Shown: positions 1-9,883 of the stretch, piece by piece
Position numbering within the stretch: position 1 is the stretch's first letter
Layout: every line of letters begins with the position of its first letter
Origin: Gimesia aquarii
GTDB lineage: Bacteria; Planctomycetota; Planctomycetia; Planctomycetales; Planctomycetaceae
Assembly: GCF_007748175.1 (NCBI RefSeq)
Contig: NZ_CP037422.1
Span: 5,596,334 to 5,660,333, forward strand
Direction: 5' to 3'
DNA length: 64,000 nt
Made by a program: the position numbers and the translations under genes
The notes under the pieces: generated by a model
The model's input: the letters and a program-made list of their open reading frames with translations, nothing else
Databases searched by the model: none
Told to the model about the DNA's origin: nothing

Positions 1-1
1 G

Positions 2-676
2 GCCCATTATCTTTGGATCAATGTCGATACAAAATCTGGCGATCGAGGAACAACCAACTTGTATTTCGAAGAGGGGCCCAGGCCCGGCGATGGTAAATAT
101 TTAGATCCTTTCATCGAACGAGGTACCACCTGGATTCACACGGTTAAAAGCAATCAACCCATGCCGTTGAAAATGTCGGTCGTCAAAAAACCTGGCAAAC
201 GCTGGTTAGCAAACGAGTTGCAAGTTTCTGCCCCGCGAAGCATCGAAAGTTTCTGCAAATGGGGCGTTTACAGCTATGGCAAAACCGAAGTGCTGTTGCA
301 CTATTACGGCAAGCACATTGAAGCGGATTCGTTAAAAGACAAAAACTCACTGGCGCGGGCCAAGCAATTGGAATTGGATATCGTACCGACGTTTTCAGAT
401 GACGGCGTAGAAATTCAAGTTCTCTGGAAAGGCAAACCAGCTGCCGGACGTCCGTTTAAATTACGGGGCGTCGGCGGGTTGAATAAGAATCTCACAACCG
501 ACGAAGAAGGCCGCGTGAGGTTCAAGCCGTTAGCCAGTGGTTTTCATTCGATGAGAACCAGCGTCGATGAACCAGAGCGCAGCGGTACTTTTGAAGGAAA
601 AGAGCATGACATCGCACGGCATCATAGTTCATTGACAGTGAACTTAACCGTAAAGAATACAGAAAAAGGTTCCTGA
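2..676 (+). CDS. DUF4198-like secreted protein, 5' end outside window
   Basis: The frame is open from the first base, so the start lies upstream. 224 residues are visible. The stretch begins AHYLWINVDT, which resembles the AH-x-x-W opening of mature DUF4198 (NikM-like) proteins after signal-peptide cleavage. The rest is beta-rich: a G-K-P-A-A-G-R-P-F segment (an added carbohydrate- or metal-binding-like Ig fold) followed by a T-D-E-E-G-R-V-R-F turn typical of the DUF4198 C-terminal half. The family is periplasmic and often sits near metal-uptake genes; its exact role is not established. The stop codon TGA lies inside a short repeat (672-687) that recurs next to other truncated genes in this window. 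The C-terminus may therefore be native or slightly cut. The family call is by recognition of pattern only. Confidence 0.7.
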   Translation, partial: AHYLWINVDTKSGDRGTTNLYFEEGPRPGDGKYLDPFIERGTTWIHTVKSNQPMPLKMSVVKKPGKRWLANELQVSAPRSIESFCKWGVYSYGKTEVLLHYYGKHIEADSLKDKNSLARAKQLELDIVPTFSDDGVEIQVLWKGKPAAGRPFKLRGVGGLNKNLTTDEEGRVRFKPLASGFHSMRTSVDEPERSGTFEGKEHDIARHHSSLTVNLTVKNTEKGS

Positions 677-687
677 CCTGCTCTGTA
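672..687 (+). repeat. short dispersed repeat, copy 1
   Basis: CCTGACCTGCTCTGTA, preceded by AAAAAGG. The same 16 bases recur at 1462-1477. The last ten (CTGCTCTGTA) recur inverted at 1923-1932. It overlaps the stop codon of the preceding gene. Confidence 0.6.
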
Positions 688-1179
688 GAAAAGGTCATGT
701 TTCGCTACAGGATCATGATATTATGCGTGATGATTCTGAGAACGATCTCTCGACACTGTGACCAATATCGAAAACAGTATAGGTGTCTGACCCCTTTACT
801 GTATTCCCATGCCGATTGACCACGAAGTGAAACTCAAGTTGGCTGCATGAAATTATTGTTAAAATTATTCGCGAAACTCGTTATTTCCAAGACAGTAATT
901 GCTAACGAAGGATTTCTCCGATTCTCAAGATAAAGGACGAAATTCATCCAATACTATGGCTGCCTCCGCGAATAGAATATAAGGGAGTGTGGGAAAGTGT
1001 CATTCCCAATTCCATTGGCTAATTCGCTTAGGATTGGTGAGGCGGAATCATTCTTATGGAGGTCGTCATAACAAGGACGAGTGACGATACGACAGTTACT
1101 GGAGCGACAAGGATTACGAGATGTTCTGCTGGTCGATAACACTATGGTGGGAGAATGTGCTCTCAAAGGGGCGATATCA
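677..1179. other. Non-coding stretch with repeat traces
   Basis: No convincing gene. It holds a degenerate repeat core (GTGTCTGACCCCTTTA, about 783-798) and a diverged 57-base element (871-929) that is seen again at 9711-9767. Short frames here have no ribosome-binding site or recognisable product. Confidence 0.5.
871..929 (+). repeat. Diverged intergenic element, copy A
   Basis: Begins GCGAAACTCGTTATTT and shares CGAAACTCGT, then ATTT, ACAGTAA, AACGAA and ATTTC in the same order and spacing with 9711-9767. Identity by eye is roughly two thirds over about 57 bases. It lies in non-coding DNA upstream of a truncated gene region in both places. Function unknown. Confidence 0.4.
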
Positions 1180-1371
1180 ATGATCGACCTGTGCCGCATA
1201 CTCTTATTGTTCTTTGGGCTAGTCCTTATGCCAATTTTGCTTATCTTATCGACGCCCTTTATTCTGCTTTGGCCACGAGCAAAAACCGATGATTCTTACG
1301 GTCGGATAGTGTTGCATCGTTACGGAAAGATCATTCAGGTTCTTAGTCATATCGGGAATGCTATCGGATGA
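1180..1371 (+). CDS. Small hydrophobic membrane protein, unrecognised
   Basis: 63 residues. An AAAGGGG ribosome-binding site lies about 8 bases before this ATG, which is why it is preferred to the longer frame from 1081 with a non-hydrophobic leader. Residues 3-27 (MIDLCRILLLFFGLVLMPIL and onward) form one long or two tight membrane segments with a Pro at the turn, followed by a basic, soluble tail containing SYGRIVLHRYGKII. No family is recognised. The good Shine-Dalgarno and amphipathic tail favour a real gene, but it lies in a repeat-rich, decayed area and could be a remnant. Confidence 0.45.
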   Translation: MIDLCRILLLFFGLVLMPILLILSTPFILLWPRAKTDDSYGRIVLHRYGKIIQVLSHIGNAIG

Positions 1372-1445
1372 ATGTATTGCTAGAACAGCGGTTTGGTATG
1401 GCGTCTTCGTTCGGAGCCTAAGTGAGCGATTCGTCCGAGTGACTC

Positions 1446-1477
1446 AGCAACAATAAAAGGACCTGACCTGCTCTGTA
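1446..1477 (+). repeat. short dispersed repeat, copy 2 (left edge of transposase remnant)
   Basis: Reads AGCAACAATAAAAGG followed by ACCTGACCTGCTCTGTA. The first part matches 10074-10096 (AGCAACAATAAA, one different base, GGACCTGACC). The second part matches 672-687. It marks the point where the minus-strand transposase reading frame loses family-like sequence. Confidence 0.65.
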
Positions 1478-2040
1478 TTAAACTGTGTTGTCATTCGTCG
1501 CCTCCAATATCCTTTGGGTAACTTCTTTGTGGGACGTCCTCATGTCGCAGGAATGATTGTTCGCATGCCGTATTCCTGGGACGCAAACAAGTGAGCTCCT
1601 TCGCTGTCATAGCCGGCGTCTGCGAGAATGGTTTCGACTCTCGCCCGCTTTGCTGCTTGTGCCACTGCCTGCCTGTAGTGCTTGTCATCTGGTTCCGGAC
1701 CACGACCGGGCACCACTGCGAGTATCAGATGACTGGCACAGTCACAGATGATTCCTGCAGACGGATACCGTGTGTATGTTGTCGTTTCATACCCGGTTAT
1801 ACAGGCTCTTTTTCGGCGTTTTACAAAGTTGGCACTAATGTGACGCAACTCGAAACCTGTTCCATCGACGGCTGCTAACTTCACTCGTTTATTACAGGTA
1901 TAGCAATCGGAAGTAGGTTTTCTACAGAGCAGACCTGACACCTTTTTTCTTCGGCAGAGAGTGTAAACCGCAGCCAAGGTGAATATGTTATCTTGGCCTT
2001 GAAAGTAGACCTGTTCGATTCTGTTGTCGCAGATTTTCAA
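1468..2040 (-). pseudogene. Transposase remnant, DDE (IS4-like), nonsense-mutated and truncated
   Basis: The minus strand encodes about 166 residues with typical DDE transposase blocks: VDGTGFELRH (first Asp), YPSAGIICDCASHLILAVVP, and LADAGYDSEG (second Asp). The frame is then broken by TGA at 1540-1542. Beyond it, in the same frame, the family sequence resumes with GRPTKKLPKGYWRRRMTTQF. A single CGA-to-TGA change therefore explains the stop; it is not a frameshift. The expected C-terminal third with the catalytic Glu is missing: the frame runs into the repeat at 1446-1477 and ends. The N-terminal part upstream of the repeat at 1921-1950 looks unlike the rest and may be foreign. The remnant between 1468 and 1932 is bounded by the perfect 10-base inverted pair CTGCTCTGTA/TACAGAGCAG. 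It cannot be functional. Confidence 0.75.
1921..1950 (-). repeat. short dispersed repeat, copy 3 (right edge of transposase remnant)
   Basis: Contains TACAGAGCAG (inverse of the left edge) followed by GACCTGACACC and TTTTTTCTTC. The latter string, with one change, is repeated at 10088-10108. It lies inside the transposase reading frame, which suggests the frame is a chimera joined at this motif. Confidence 0.55.
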
Positions 2041-2210
2041 TTGTATTTATTGTATCTTTGAATTGATAGTGCTTCAAAACAATCACGTCGGTCGTTTCTC
2101 ACGTTGCAGCAGCAGCGTGCTTACTGTGGTATTGCGTTGTCAACATTCCACCCATTCTCTACATCACCCTACGTTGTTGTTGACATCAATATTTATTCTA
2201 CTCCGCAGTC

Positions 2211-4859
2211 TCAGAATGAACTGACCACTACATGATTCGGTTGGAGGATTATACAATTTTCTACAATTTCTAACAGAGGTTCGGATGAAAGTAGAACTGT
2301 ACCGAGAGAAGCGATTTTTACTGGAGTGGCTTCAGTGGAATCTTTGGGTATCAACCGGGACTGAATCGCAATACCACCATCTATTTGGGTATATCTTAGT
2401 GTGAAGATGTGTTGGTCATGGTTATATTCAGAACTCATATATCTTACAGAAAGCCACTCTTCAGCGATGCCCTGTTTTCGAAGTAAAAGCAGTTCTCGAT
2501 ACCAGTCAAACATTTCGCGATCGCGTCGGTTCGTATCATGAAATTTGGCCTGGTAGAACGCTTCGTCGCTTGAGGGTAACAGAATCTCGCTCTCAATCTC
2601 TGGATGATGGTTTTCTATGCGACCTTGATCCACGTTTTTTCGAAGTGCGTTGTCTTCGAAGTCTGCAAAGAACGGAAATGGGGAGTCAACGGCGAATTCT
2701 TCTCCCATAAAAATTAAGGGGATGCTGGGATAAAGAATGACCAGTCCTGCTGCTGCCTTTTGAAATTGCTTTGAAGTCAGATGGTGAATACGACTGCCGT
2801 GTGGATGATTGCCAACAGAATCGTGTGTTTGCAGCGCCACGATTAATGAGTTGATATGACTTTGTTGGTCTCTTCCCGAATGAACGATCGCGCGCTGTGA
2901 TTCGGAAACTCGCATCAATTCGGCACCAGAATAGACATATCCATATTGCAGTGTGTCGGCAAGATCTTGTGCACCATGATATTCACGATGCGTGAGACGC
3001 ACGTCAGGCAATGCATACGAATAGATTGAGTACATCAGGCAGTCGCACCAGATTCCATCGTAGGCCGCTCTGTCTCCTTTCTGGGTTAGTAAGTCGTGAT
3101 TATAGACATTGGTTTCCGCAATCAAGTGAATAGGCCAGTTTACAGAATCGGCGTATCCGCTCGCAGCTTGTCGGATTTCGTCAAGAATCGTTGGCTGGCT
3201 GTCATCATACATGCAATGTACGGCATCCAATCTTAGACCGTCGAGATGAAACGCTTCCAGCCAATAGAACGAATTGTCAATGATGAACTGCCTGACGTGT
3301 TGGGAATCGGGGCCATCAAAATTAAAGGCTTCGCCCCAGGCGGTATGATGCTTTTCTGAAAAATAGGGACCAAACTCTGAGAGGTAATTGCCTTCCGGCC
3401 CCACGTGGTTAGAGACGACATCCAGAATCACTGCTAAGCCTGCAGCGTGACATGCGTCGACGAACGCTTTGAAATCTTCAACGGTGCCATACGTATTTCG
3501 GACTGCAAATAGATCGACGCCATCGTAACCCCAGTTCCATTTACCTGGCGACTGGGCCACAGGCATGATTTCGATAGCTGTAATACCTAACTCAATTAAT
3601 TCAGGAATACTTTTGATGGTGGCGCGAAAGGTGCCGGCTTCTGTGAAACTGCCAAGATGCAGTTCGTAGATGATCAGGCTCTCTTTCTTGATGCCCTGCC
3701 AATCTTGGTCTGTCCAGGGGAATTGATCAGCATTAATGACTTGAGAAACGCCATGCACTCCTTCGGGCTGGTATCGCGAAGCGGGATCGGGACGCCTGAC
3801 ATCATGGTCCAGACAGTATTGATACAGCGCGCCGGGACGTACATTTGAGATGGTACCGGCAAAGTAACCTTGCGCGTCGCGCGTCAATTCAAATTGGCTG
3901 GTTGTGTCTTGGTCGTGAATTTCTACAGCAATCGTTTTTTGTCGTGGAGCCCAGACGCGAAAGTATGTTTCATTGAATGTAACCGGCGTCGCTCCGAGTC
4001 GTTCGATTCGTGTGTCGGTCGGATCAGCTAATCCAAACCAGCGGCACCCTTCCAGTACGCCGCTGGTGGCGGTGCCGTGTGCGAGGTAAAGACGGTTGTT
4101 CCAGCCCGACTCCCTATGTAAATTATGGACACGCTGCGCGAGACTGCGGTCGGCGTTGCCAACAAGGATAGTCCGATAGCCGGCAGTGAGCGCGGTCAAG
4201 TCGTTTCCCGAATCACCGGCAAAAACGATGTCTTGCGGATTCAGTTCAAACGTTTCTGACCACCACTCCAGCGCGTGTGCCTTGGATACGGTTGCCGGCA
4301 ACAAATCTATCAGGCCATCTCCATTAAAAGGATCGATGCTGTGAATAATGGAATAGGGGGCATCGGATTCGTCGAGGATCTGTTGGATCAGGTCAACCAG
4401 TTCGTCCAGTTGCGATGCGTCTGCATAGAAACTGAGTTTGAAGCGCCCTTGTTTTTCTGGTTCCTGCAGTTGCAAGCCAGAGATGTTTTGTAGTCGCTCA
4501 CGCAATGCTGCAAGGGGCAGGGAAGTGATAATCTGGTCCTGATAATCCTGATAGGCGGTGACGGGAGTGAAGGTTCCCGAGTCCTGACGTTGAAAGATCG
4601 AAGTACCAACATCACAGATAATCCAGTCAGGTTGTGGTAGCTGGAACTCCTGTATCGCTTGTGTAACAGATTCAAAGTGACGCCCGGTAACAAAAATGAG
4701 TGAGTTCCCGTGTGCCTCAAATTGGCTTGTCAGAATCCGTAGATCGGAGCAGTTTTGCGCGTTGTTATCAAGGGGGATGAATGTGCCGTCCAGGTCCGTA
4801 GCCAGAATATGACCTCGAGAGGCTACGGCTGGTCTTTTCGATTGTTGTGTCGGGGGCAT
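2211..4859 (-). CDS. Sucrose-phosphatase-like HAD domain fused to TreZ-type GH13 (malto-oligosyltrehalose trehalohydrolase)
   Basis: 882 residues from ATG at 4859, 18 bases after the amylosucrase stop. A TTG at 4895 would add 12 residues and overlap. Residues about 15-265 are a HAD-IIB sucrose-6-phosphate phosphatase-like domain with an intact D-x-D nucleophile motif (ATDLDGTF), VTGRH and FAGDSGND. From about residue 290 it is a glycoside hydrolase of the TreZ kind: an N-terminal beta domain (FRVWAPRQKTIAVEI), IYELHLGSFT, then a barrel with VSNHVGP, GLRLDAVH (nucleophile Asp), IAETN (acid/base Glu) and THDSVGNH (third Asp). TreZ enzymes release trehalose from maltooligosyl-trehalose. No TreY partner is in the window. 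Last gene of a three-gene operon with sucrose-phosphate synthase and amylosucrase. The fusion suggests coupling of sucrose-phosphate dephosphorylation to alpha-glucan or trehalose turnover; exact substrate of the GH13 half is inferred. Confidence 0.85.
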   Translation of the reverse strand: MPPTQQSKRPAVASRGHILATDLDGTFIPLDNNAQNCSDLRILTSQFEAHGNSLIFVTGRHFESVTQAIQEFQLPQPDWIICDVGTSIFQRQDSGTFTPVTAYQDYQDQIITSLPLAALRERLQNISGLQLQEPEKQGRFKLSFYADASQLDELVDLIQQILDESDAPYSIIHSIDPFNGDGLIDLLPATVSKAHALEWWSETFELNPQDIVFAGDSGNDLTALTAGYRTILVGNADRSLAQRVHNLHRESGWNNRLYLAHGTATSGVLEGCRWFGLADPTDTRIERLGATPVTFNETYFRVWAPRQKTIAVEIHDQDTTSQFELTRDAQGYFAGTISNVRPGALYQYCLDHDVRRPDPASRYQPEGVHGVSQVINADQFPWTDQDWQGIKKESLIIYELHLGSFTEAGTFRATIKSIPELIELGITAIEIMPVAQSPGKWNWGYDGVDLFAVRNTYGTVEDFKAFVDACHAAGLAVILDVVSNHVGPEGNYLSEFGPYFSEKHHTAWGEAFNFDGPDSQHVRQFIIDNSFYWLEAFHLDGLRLDAVHCMYDDSQPTILDEIRQAASGYADSVNWPIHLIAETNVYNHDLLTQKGDRAAYDGIWCDCLMYSIYSYALPDVRLTHREYHGAQDLADTLQYGYVYSGAELMRVSESQRAIVHSGRDQQSHINSLIVALQTHDSVGNHPHGSRIHHLTSKQFQKAAAGLVILYPSIPLIFMGEEFAVDSPFPFFADFEDNALRKNVDQGRIENHHPEIESEILLPSSDEAFYQAKFHDTNRRDREMFDWYRELLLLRKQGIAEEWLSVRYMSSEYNHDQHIFTLRYTQIDGGIAIQSRLIPKDSTEATPVKIASLGTVLLSSEPLLEIVENCIILQPNHVVVSSF

Positions 4860-4876
4860 CAGTTCGTTCCGTCGGG

Positions 4877-6844
4877 TTAGACGCGATTCAGCCAAAGTAT
4901 CTGGTAGGGTGCGAGTACTAGACGCTCTGAGGTCGCATACGTTTTGTCGTCGATTACATTTTGAAAGAACCGACCCAGGCCGGCGGTGCGAAGTTTGTTG
5001 CCTTCGATTTCCTGTGGTTCTTCAGAAAAGTTTGCTAACACGATTAATCGATTGCCATTGTTGAATCGTACATAACCAAGAATGTGTTCATTTGAAGTGG
5101 CAATCAAGTCCATTTCCTGGCCTGCCAGCGCCGGTAACGATTTTCGTAAAGCAATCAATCTTTGTGTGGATCTGAAAATCTGTTTGCGAATCGATCCATT
5201 TTCTGTGCCAATGCGGTCGTCCAGTACTTCCAGGAATTCCCATTTCATTTTAGGACGATGAATCCAACGTGAATCACCGGCTTTGGCAGGGTCTGTGACG
5301 AAGTCATAATCATTGAGCATGCCCCACTCCTCCCCCAGATACAGGAGCGGTATCCCACCGATGCTCAGCGAAACTCCATGAAGTAACAGCATGCGACGGA
5401 TCGCCAGTTCTTTCTTTTCGTCGTCATCTTCCTCGATGGCTTGCTCCAACCCCGCCAATGATGCCATCGTTCCCGAAATGCGCATATCGCCTGTTTCATG
5501 ATTTTCCTGAAACGGAACTCCCCGCGCGAACGATCCGGGAAACTGACCGGTATAGAAGTCGTTCAAGAAATTTCTGTGGTCATAAGCGTTGATGCCGATT
5601 GCCTCTGCATCCGCATTGTCGAACGTCCACCCAATATCATCATGACAGCGAAGATAATTCACCCAGGATGTATTAGGGGGTAAACGATGACGATGTTTGA
5701 GTGTTTGAACCAGCAGATTCACTTTGCGCGTTGCCAAAGATTCCCAGAGCAACGCCATCAGTGTTGGATTGTACGAAATCTGGCACTCATCTTCGTTAAT
5801 GTATTTGACCACATCGTCAGGATGCACAATGGCCTCTGACTTGAATAACAAGCCGGGTGTCGCAATGCGTGCCAGACGGTTGAATGCCTGAATCAGCAAG
5901 TGGGCCTCTGGTAAATTTTCGCAGTTAGTCCCCATCTGTTTCCAGATAAAGGCCACCGCATCCAGCCGCAGGATGTCGACGCCCGTATTTGTGATGAATA
6001 GCATCTCTTCTAACATCGCACGAAACACGGCGGGATTGGTGTAATTCAAATCCCACTGAAAGCTATTGAATGTGGTCCAGACCCATTGCTGCATTCCATC
6101 ATGCCAGGTGAAGTTTCCACGGCGTATGGTGGGAAAGATCTCACGTAGTGTGCGTTCATATTTTTCCGGTTCGGTCCGGTCGGGGAAGATGTAATAGTAT
6201 TCCTGAAATTCACGATTGCCAGCCTGAGCGAGTTGAGCCCACTCGTGATCGTCGGATGTATGATTGAAGACGAAATCCAACACCAACGAAATACCGGCTT
6301 CGCGCAAGTCGGCTGCCAGTAGACGCAAGTCGTCAATCGTACCCAGACGAGGGTCAACCGAGCGATAAGTGCTGATCGCGTATCCGCCGTCATTATTGCC
6401 GGGCCTGACGGCAAACAGTGGCATGAAGTGCAAATACTTCAGGCCGAGTTCTTTAAAGTAGCTGACGTTTTCACGCAGCTTGGTCAGGTTTTCCCCAAAC
6501 AGGTCCACATATAACGCACCACCACTGATCTTTTCTGATAGAAACCAGTTGGGCTCATTGATACGGTGACGATCTAATTCACAGAGACGATCAGGACGCT
6601 CCACCCATCCCCGGGCCGCAGTCAGTAATATCTGTTCGACATGGAAAAAGAAATCGTACCGGGAGCGATAAAGTCGAAATAGCAATCCAAAAAGAGGACG
6701 CCAATGTTCGCTTAGTCGTAGTTCAAATTCGTGTCGTTTGACTTCGCTGATTTGGCTGGTTTGCCAGACTGCTTCAAGCTGAGGTTGCAAACGTTGCAGG
6801 GTCAGGTCGGCTTTGAAGTCAATCTCATCTTGGGCCGTGCTCAT
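4877..6844 (-). CDS. Amylosucrase (GH13)
   Basis: 655 residues, the usual amylosucrase length. It transfers glucose from sucrose onto an alpha-1,4-glucan, releasing fructose, or runs as a sucrose hydrolase. Visible signatures: an all-helical N-terminal region with [29 protein letters not shown] and [31 protein letters not shown] (nucleophile Asp), [12 protein letters not shown] (acid/base Glu), and LRCHDDIGW with the His-Asp pair characteristic of amylosucrase. [15 protein letters not shown] lies further on, then a C-terminal beta domain. The ATG overlaps the stop of the sucrose-phosphate synthase gene as ATGA, so the two are translationally coupled. With the synthase upstream, the pair can make sucrose and turn it into a glucan store. 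Confidence 0.93.
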   Translation of the reverse strand: MSTAQDEIDFKADLTLQRLQPQLEAVWQTSQISEVKRHEFELRLSEHWRPLFGLLFRLYRSRYDFFFHVEQILLTAARGWVERPDRLCELDRHRINEPNWFLSEKISGGALYVDLFGENLTKLRENVSYFKELGLKYLHFMPLFAVRPGNNDGGYAISTYRSVDPRLGTIDDLRLLAADLREAGISLVLDFVFNHTSDDHEWAQLAQAGNREFQEYYYIFPDRTEPEKYERTLREIFPTIRRGNFTWHDGMQQWVWTTFNSFQWDLNYTNPAVFRAMLEEMLFITNTGVDILRLDAVAFIWKQMGTNCENLPEAHLLIQAFNRLARIATPGLLFKSEAIVHPDDVVKYINEDECQISYNPTLMALLWESLATRKVNLLVQTLKHRHRLPPNTSWVNYLRCHDDIGWTFDNADAEAIGINAYDHRNFLNDFYTGQFPGSFARGVPFQENHETGDMRISGTMASLAGLEQAIEEDDDEKKELAIRRMLLLHGVSLSIGGIPLLYLGEEWGMLNDYDFVTDPAKAGDSRWIHRPKMKWEFLEVLDDRIGTENGSIRKQIFRSTQRLIALRKSLPALAGQEMDLIATSNEHILGYVRFNNGNRLIVLANFSEEPQEIEGNKLRTAGLGRFFQNVIDDKTYATSERLVLAPYQILWLNRV

Positions 6845-9069
6845 TCGATCCGATCGTTGGGAATGGTGATCTTGTCCAAAAAGTTGTAATACTTAATTCC
6901 TTCGAGAATGCCGGCCGCATGTGAAGCCTTGGCGAAATAGATGCGGGGACGATTACGCAGCCGCTCCAATTCTTCACTGTGATTACCCACAACCACGCCC
7001 AGCGAACGTCCTAAGAGCATACCTGCATCATTACCAGAATCGCCGGAAACGAGAACATGTTCAGGGGCAAAGCCCCATTTCCAGAGAACGTGTCGCATTG
7101 TAAAATCGCTTCCACCCCGTACTGGTATGACGTCAAGATACATGCCGAGGGACATAATAACTTTAGCACGTAAACCGGCTTCTCGTAGCGTTTTTTTAAT
7201 CGAACTGAGACTGGGGCTCAAGCTGGTATCAACTTCGTAGCTGATTTTAAATTCCGATTGGTGGTCTTCTTCCTGAGGAAAAAAACCAGGCAATTCGTCC
7301 AGGACATTTCGAATTTCCTCCGGCTTCCAGGCATAACCGATTGATTTCCGCCAACTGTTGTCTGGCATCAGGTTTTCGCCGTAGTGTAGTTGTGTTCCGG
7401 CATCGGTATCAATCAGGTCTGGTTGGGGAAGTCCTAATTCATTGATCAACTCCATGGCACTGTCTAGTCGCCGACCAGTCGCAATCCCAAAGCCGATATG
7501 TTCATTCTTTCGGATCAGCTCAATAAACTCTTGCAATGCTTCCGGATCGCCGGTCAGAGTGTTGTCCAGATCGGTGATAATCAACCGGTCGAACTCAGGC
7601 AATCGACGTGGCGTTGACTTGTCTTTCAAAACTGGAACTGGGGAGTGTTCGAGGATGTCGTGTAAATCACGTAAGTAACGATTAGCATGATTATTCCAGG
7701 AATAGTGCTCACGAGTGCCTTTGATTCCATTCTGAGACCAGATCGTCCATTCTTCAGGCTCTGTGAGTACCCGAAGTAGCGCGTGTTCAATGGCAGTCTG
7801 ATCCATTGGGTCAACAAGTAGTCCATTTTGGCAGTTGGCAATGATATCCCGCGGTCCTCCATCGTTGGTTGCTACAATTGGCAGCCCCGTAGCACCCGCT
7901 TCCAAAAGTGTCAGTCCGAAGGGTTCTGTCAGGGCGGGATTGATAAACACTCCTTTGGCCATGGCCGCAAGCCGATATAACTCGGGGACATCATTGGGCT
8001 GATGAGATTTGGGGTAGGCTACTTTTCCATAAAGATCGTAGCGGTCAATCAGGTGCAGCACGTTATTAATTATTGACTGTTGCGCCTTGGGTAATTCACG
8101 AAGATCTTCTCGAGTGCCCATTACCATCACAAGGTTAGCAAGCTCTTGCAGCTGTTCGCTTTCACCGTAAACGCGGACGAGCATTTCCAGATTTTTTCGT
8201 TCATCAGGCCGTGCCATCGTCAGAATCATGGGCTTATCTGGATTACGCAGGAACTGAGCCAGATTATCGGCAATCAGAGGTGTCTGCCAGTCCTTATCTA
8301 CCGGTGAAAACGAGGTTAAATCCACTCCAGGTGGAATGACCTCCATACGAGACGGTTGGTAATGATCGTACAATTCGTATTGTTGTTGCACTTCCTGACT
8401 GGTACTGGTCACTACCATAGAAGCCGTTTCCAGAGCAAGTTCTTCCGCCTCAATGCGTGTCGTAAATTTGTATTTCTTCTCCAGTGCAGCAGGATCTGTT
8501 TTTCCGAGAGAGAGACGTTGTCGTTTAACGCGACCGAGAGAGTGCCCGGTAAAGACATAAGGGATATGAAGTAATCGTGCCAGTTGTGCGCCTGCGGCGC
8601 CGGCATCCGCATAATGACCATGGATAATGTCAGGTAAACCAGTTCGTTTGAAGTGTTGCAGCGTCTGGTCAACGAATAACTCAAGATAAGGCCACAATGC
8701 TTCTTTCCGCAAGTAACGCTTCGGCCCGAATGGGATCCTGACGATCTTGGCATTTTCAGAAATCGGCTCTTCCACTTGAGCGTAATCATCGTCGATTTTG
8801 GGATCGATGATTTGTCGGGTTAAGATTTCCACTTCGCGAACGTGCGTGTGTGCTGCCAACTCACGTGCCAGCTCTAAAACATATTTAACTTGTCCCCCCG
8901 TGTCTGAATCACGTCCTAACTCCGGATTTTGTGCACGAATCAAACCATGCAAACTGATTAATGTTACCTTCAAGTCTTCGGGTTGAATAATTGGTGTGCC
9001 GGATGTGACTGTTTCGCTTATTGGCTCTAATTGCTTCCTGGGCGACCTACTTGTCTTATTTTGAACCAT
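6841..9069 (-). CDS. Sucrose-phosphate synthase with C-terminal phosphatase domain
   Basis: 742 residues from ATG at 9069, which has AGGA about 8 bases upstream. An upstream GTG at 9117 would add 16 residues without homology. Residues about 32-460 are a GT-B glycosyltransferase of family 4: [21 protein letters not shown] (UDP-glucose/F6P region) in the N-half, [22 protein letters not shown], and in the C-half [14 protein letters not shown] with the E-x7-E motif. Residues about 495-740 are a HAD sucrose-phosphatase domain with [12 protein letters not shown] (both Asp present) and [13 protein letters not shown]. It converts UDP-glucose plus fructose-6-phosphate to sucrose-6-phosphate and probably to sucrose. 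The operon's last gene carries a second intact phosphatase domain. First gene of the operon. Sucrose is probably used as compatible solute or carbon store. Confidence 0.93.
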   Translation of the reverse strand: MVQNKTSRSPRKQLEPISETVTSGTPIIQPEDLKVTLISLHGLIRAQNPELGRDSDTGGQVKYVLELARELAAHTHVREVEILTRQIIDPKIDDDYAQVEEPISENAKIVRIPFGPKRYLRKEALWPYLELFVDQTLQHFKRTGLPDIIHGHYADAGAAGAQLARLLHIPYVFTGHSLGRVKRQRLSLGKTDPAALEKKYKFTTRIEAEELALETASMVVTSTSQEVQQQYELYDHYQPSRMEVIPPGVDLTSFSPVDKDWQTPLIADNLAQFLRNPDKPMILTMARPDERKNLEMLVRVYGESEQLQELANLVMVMGTREDLRELPKAQQSIINNVLHLIDRYDLYGKVAYPKSHQPNDVPELYRLAAMAKGVFINPALTEPFGLTLLEAGATGLPIVATNDGGPRDIIANCQNGLLVDPMDQTAIEHALLRVLTEPEEWTIWSQNGIKGTREHYSWNNHANRYLRDLHDILEHSPVPVLKDKSTPRRLPEFDRLIITDLDNTLTGDPEALQEFIELIRKNEHIGFGIATGRRLDSAMELINELGLPQPDLIDTDAGTQLHYGENLMPDNSWRKSIGYAWKPEEIRNVLDELPGFFPQEEDHQSEFKISYEVDTSLSPSLSSIKKTLREAGLRAKVIMSLGMYLDVIPVRGGSDFTMRHVLWKWGFAPEHVLVSGDSGNDAGMLLGRSLGVVVGNHSEELERLRNRPRIYFAKASHAAGILEGIKYYNFLDKITIPNDRIE

Positions 9070-9883
9070 TATGATTGTCCTATTATTATCCTGTTTTGCT
9101 AATTTTGGGCGAGACACTAGCTAAATCATTATGAACACAAGGCTGTAGAGATGGAGCCATCTGAAGCCGTAACTGTCAAAAATAAATAGGTTTATGGCTT
9201 ATTCAGATCTGAAGAGAGCGATCCAGCCTCGTGAATAGAACGGCGACAGATTCAAAATGAGTCGCATCAGACAACAAACCTCCATTTCTATATAACCGAC
9301 GCAAATAGAAAACGAACGTTAATAGTTTGCTCATTATATTTATAAAGAATACATAAATCACGATGATTTTGAAATACACTACAAGTTTGCTCAGTTTCTT
9401 CCATCGCTTTGATGCCTGTCGACCGCTACTGAATCTTTTGGCTTGTAGACTTACTTCATGATCTATTTCATATTTTCGATATCAAGTTATATATCGGAAT
9501 GCAGAATTCTCTAATACTCTCTGAATACAAAGTGATAAAAGTAGTATAGTCTTCGTGAGAAGAGAATATCGATATGCATATCGTGATGACCGCAATCACC
9601 TCGTTTCAAATGAATAACGAAATGAAGATTTTGGAGGGCTGATTCTATCACGAACGAATCTATGATTCGGTGTTTAAGCATATTGAATCATCAAATTCTA
9701 TAATCTGTTTACGAAACTCGTCATTTGTCGTACAGTAAACGCAAACGAACTATTTCCCAGACTCACCTTGGTAGCGGAATGTATTCCTCTATTTCGTTGT
9801 AACAGTTGTACTTGGTCGAAATATTTGTACGTTGTTAGTGAATTCTGCAGATAGAAATGCATATCCGGAAGCGGGAGTTTGCC
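9070..9883. other. AT-rich intergenic region upstream of the sucrose operon
   Basis: No gene recognised. It must contain the promoter of the minus-strand sucrose operon, but no convincing -35/-10 pair was fixed by eye. The diverged element at 9711-9767 lies here. Confidence 0.4.
9711..9767 (+). repeat. Diverged intergenic element, copy B
   Basis: Begins ACGAAACTCGTCATTTG and shares ordered blocks with 871-929 (CGAAACTCGT, ATTT, ACAGTAA, AACGAA, ATTTC). It lies about 350 bases before a repeat-marked gene break, while copy A lies about 530 bases before one. Confidence 0.4.

Noticed and set aside
1491-1703. Second frame overlapping the transposase, suggesting a frameshift
   Set aside because: The family sequence after the stop lies in the original frame, so a nonsense mutation explains it.
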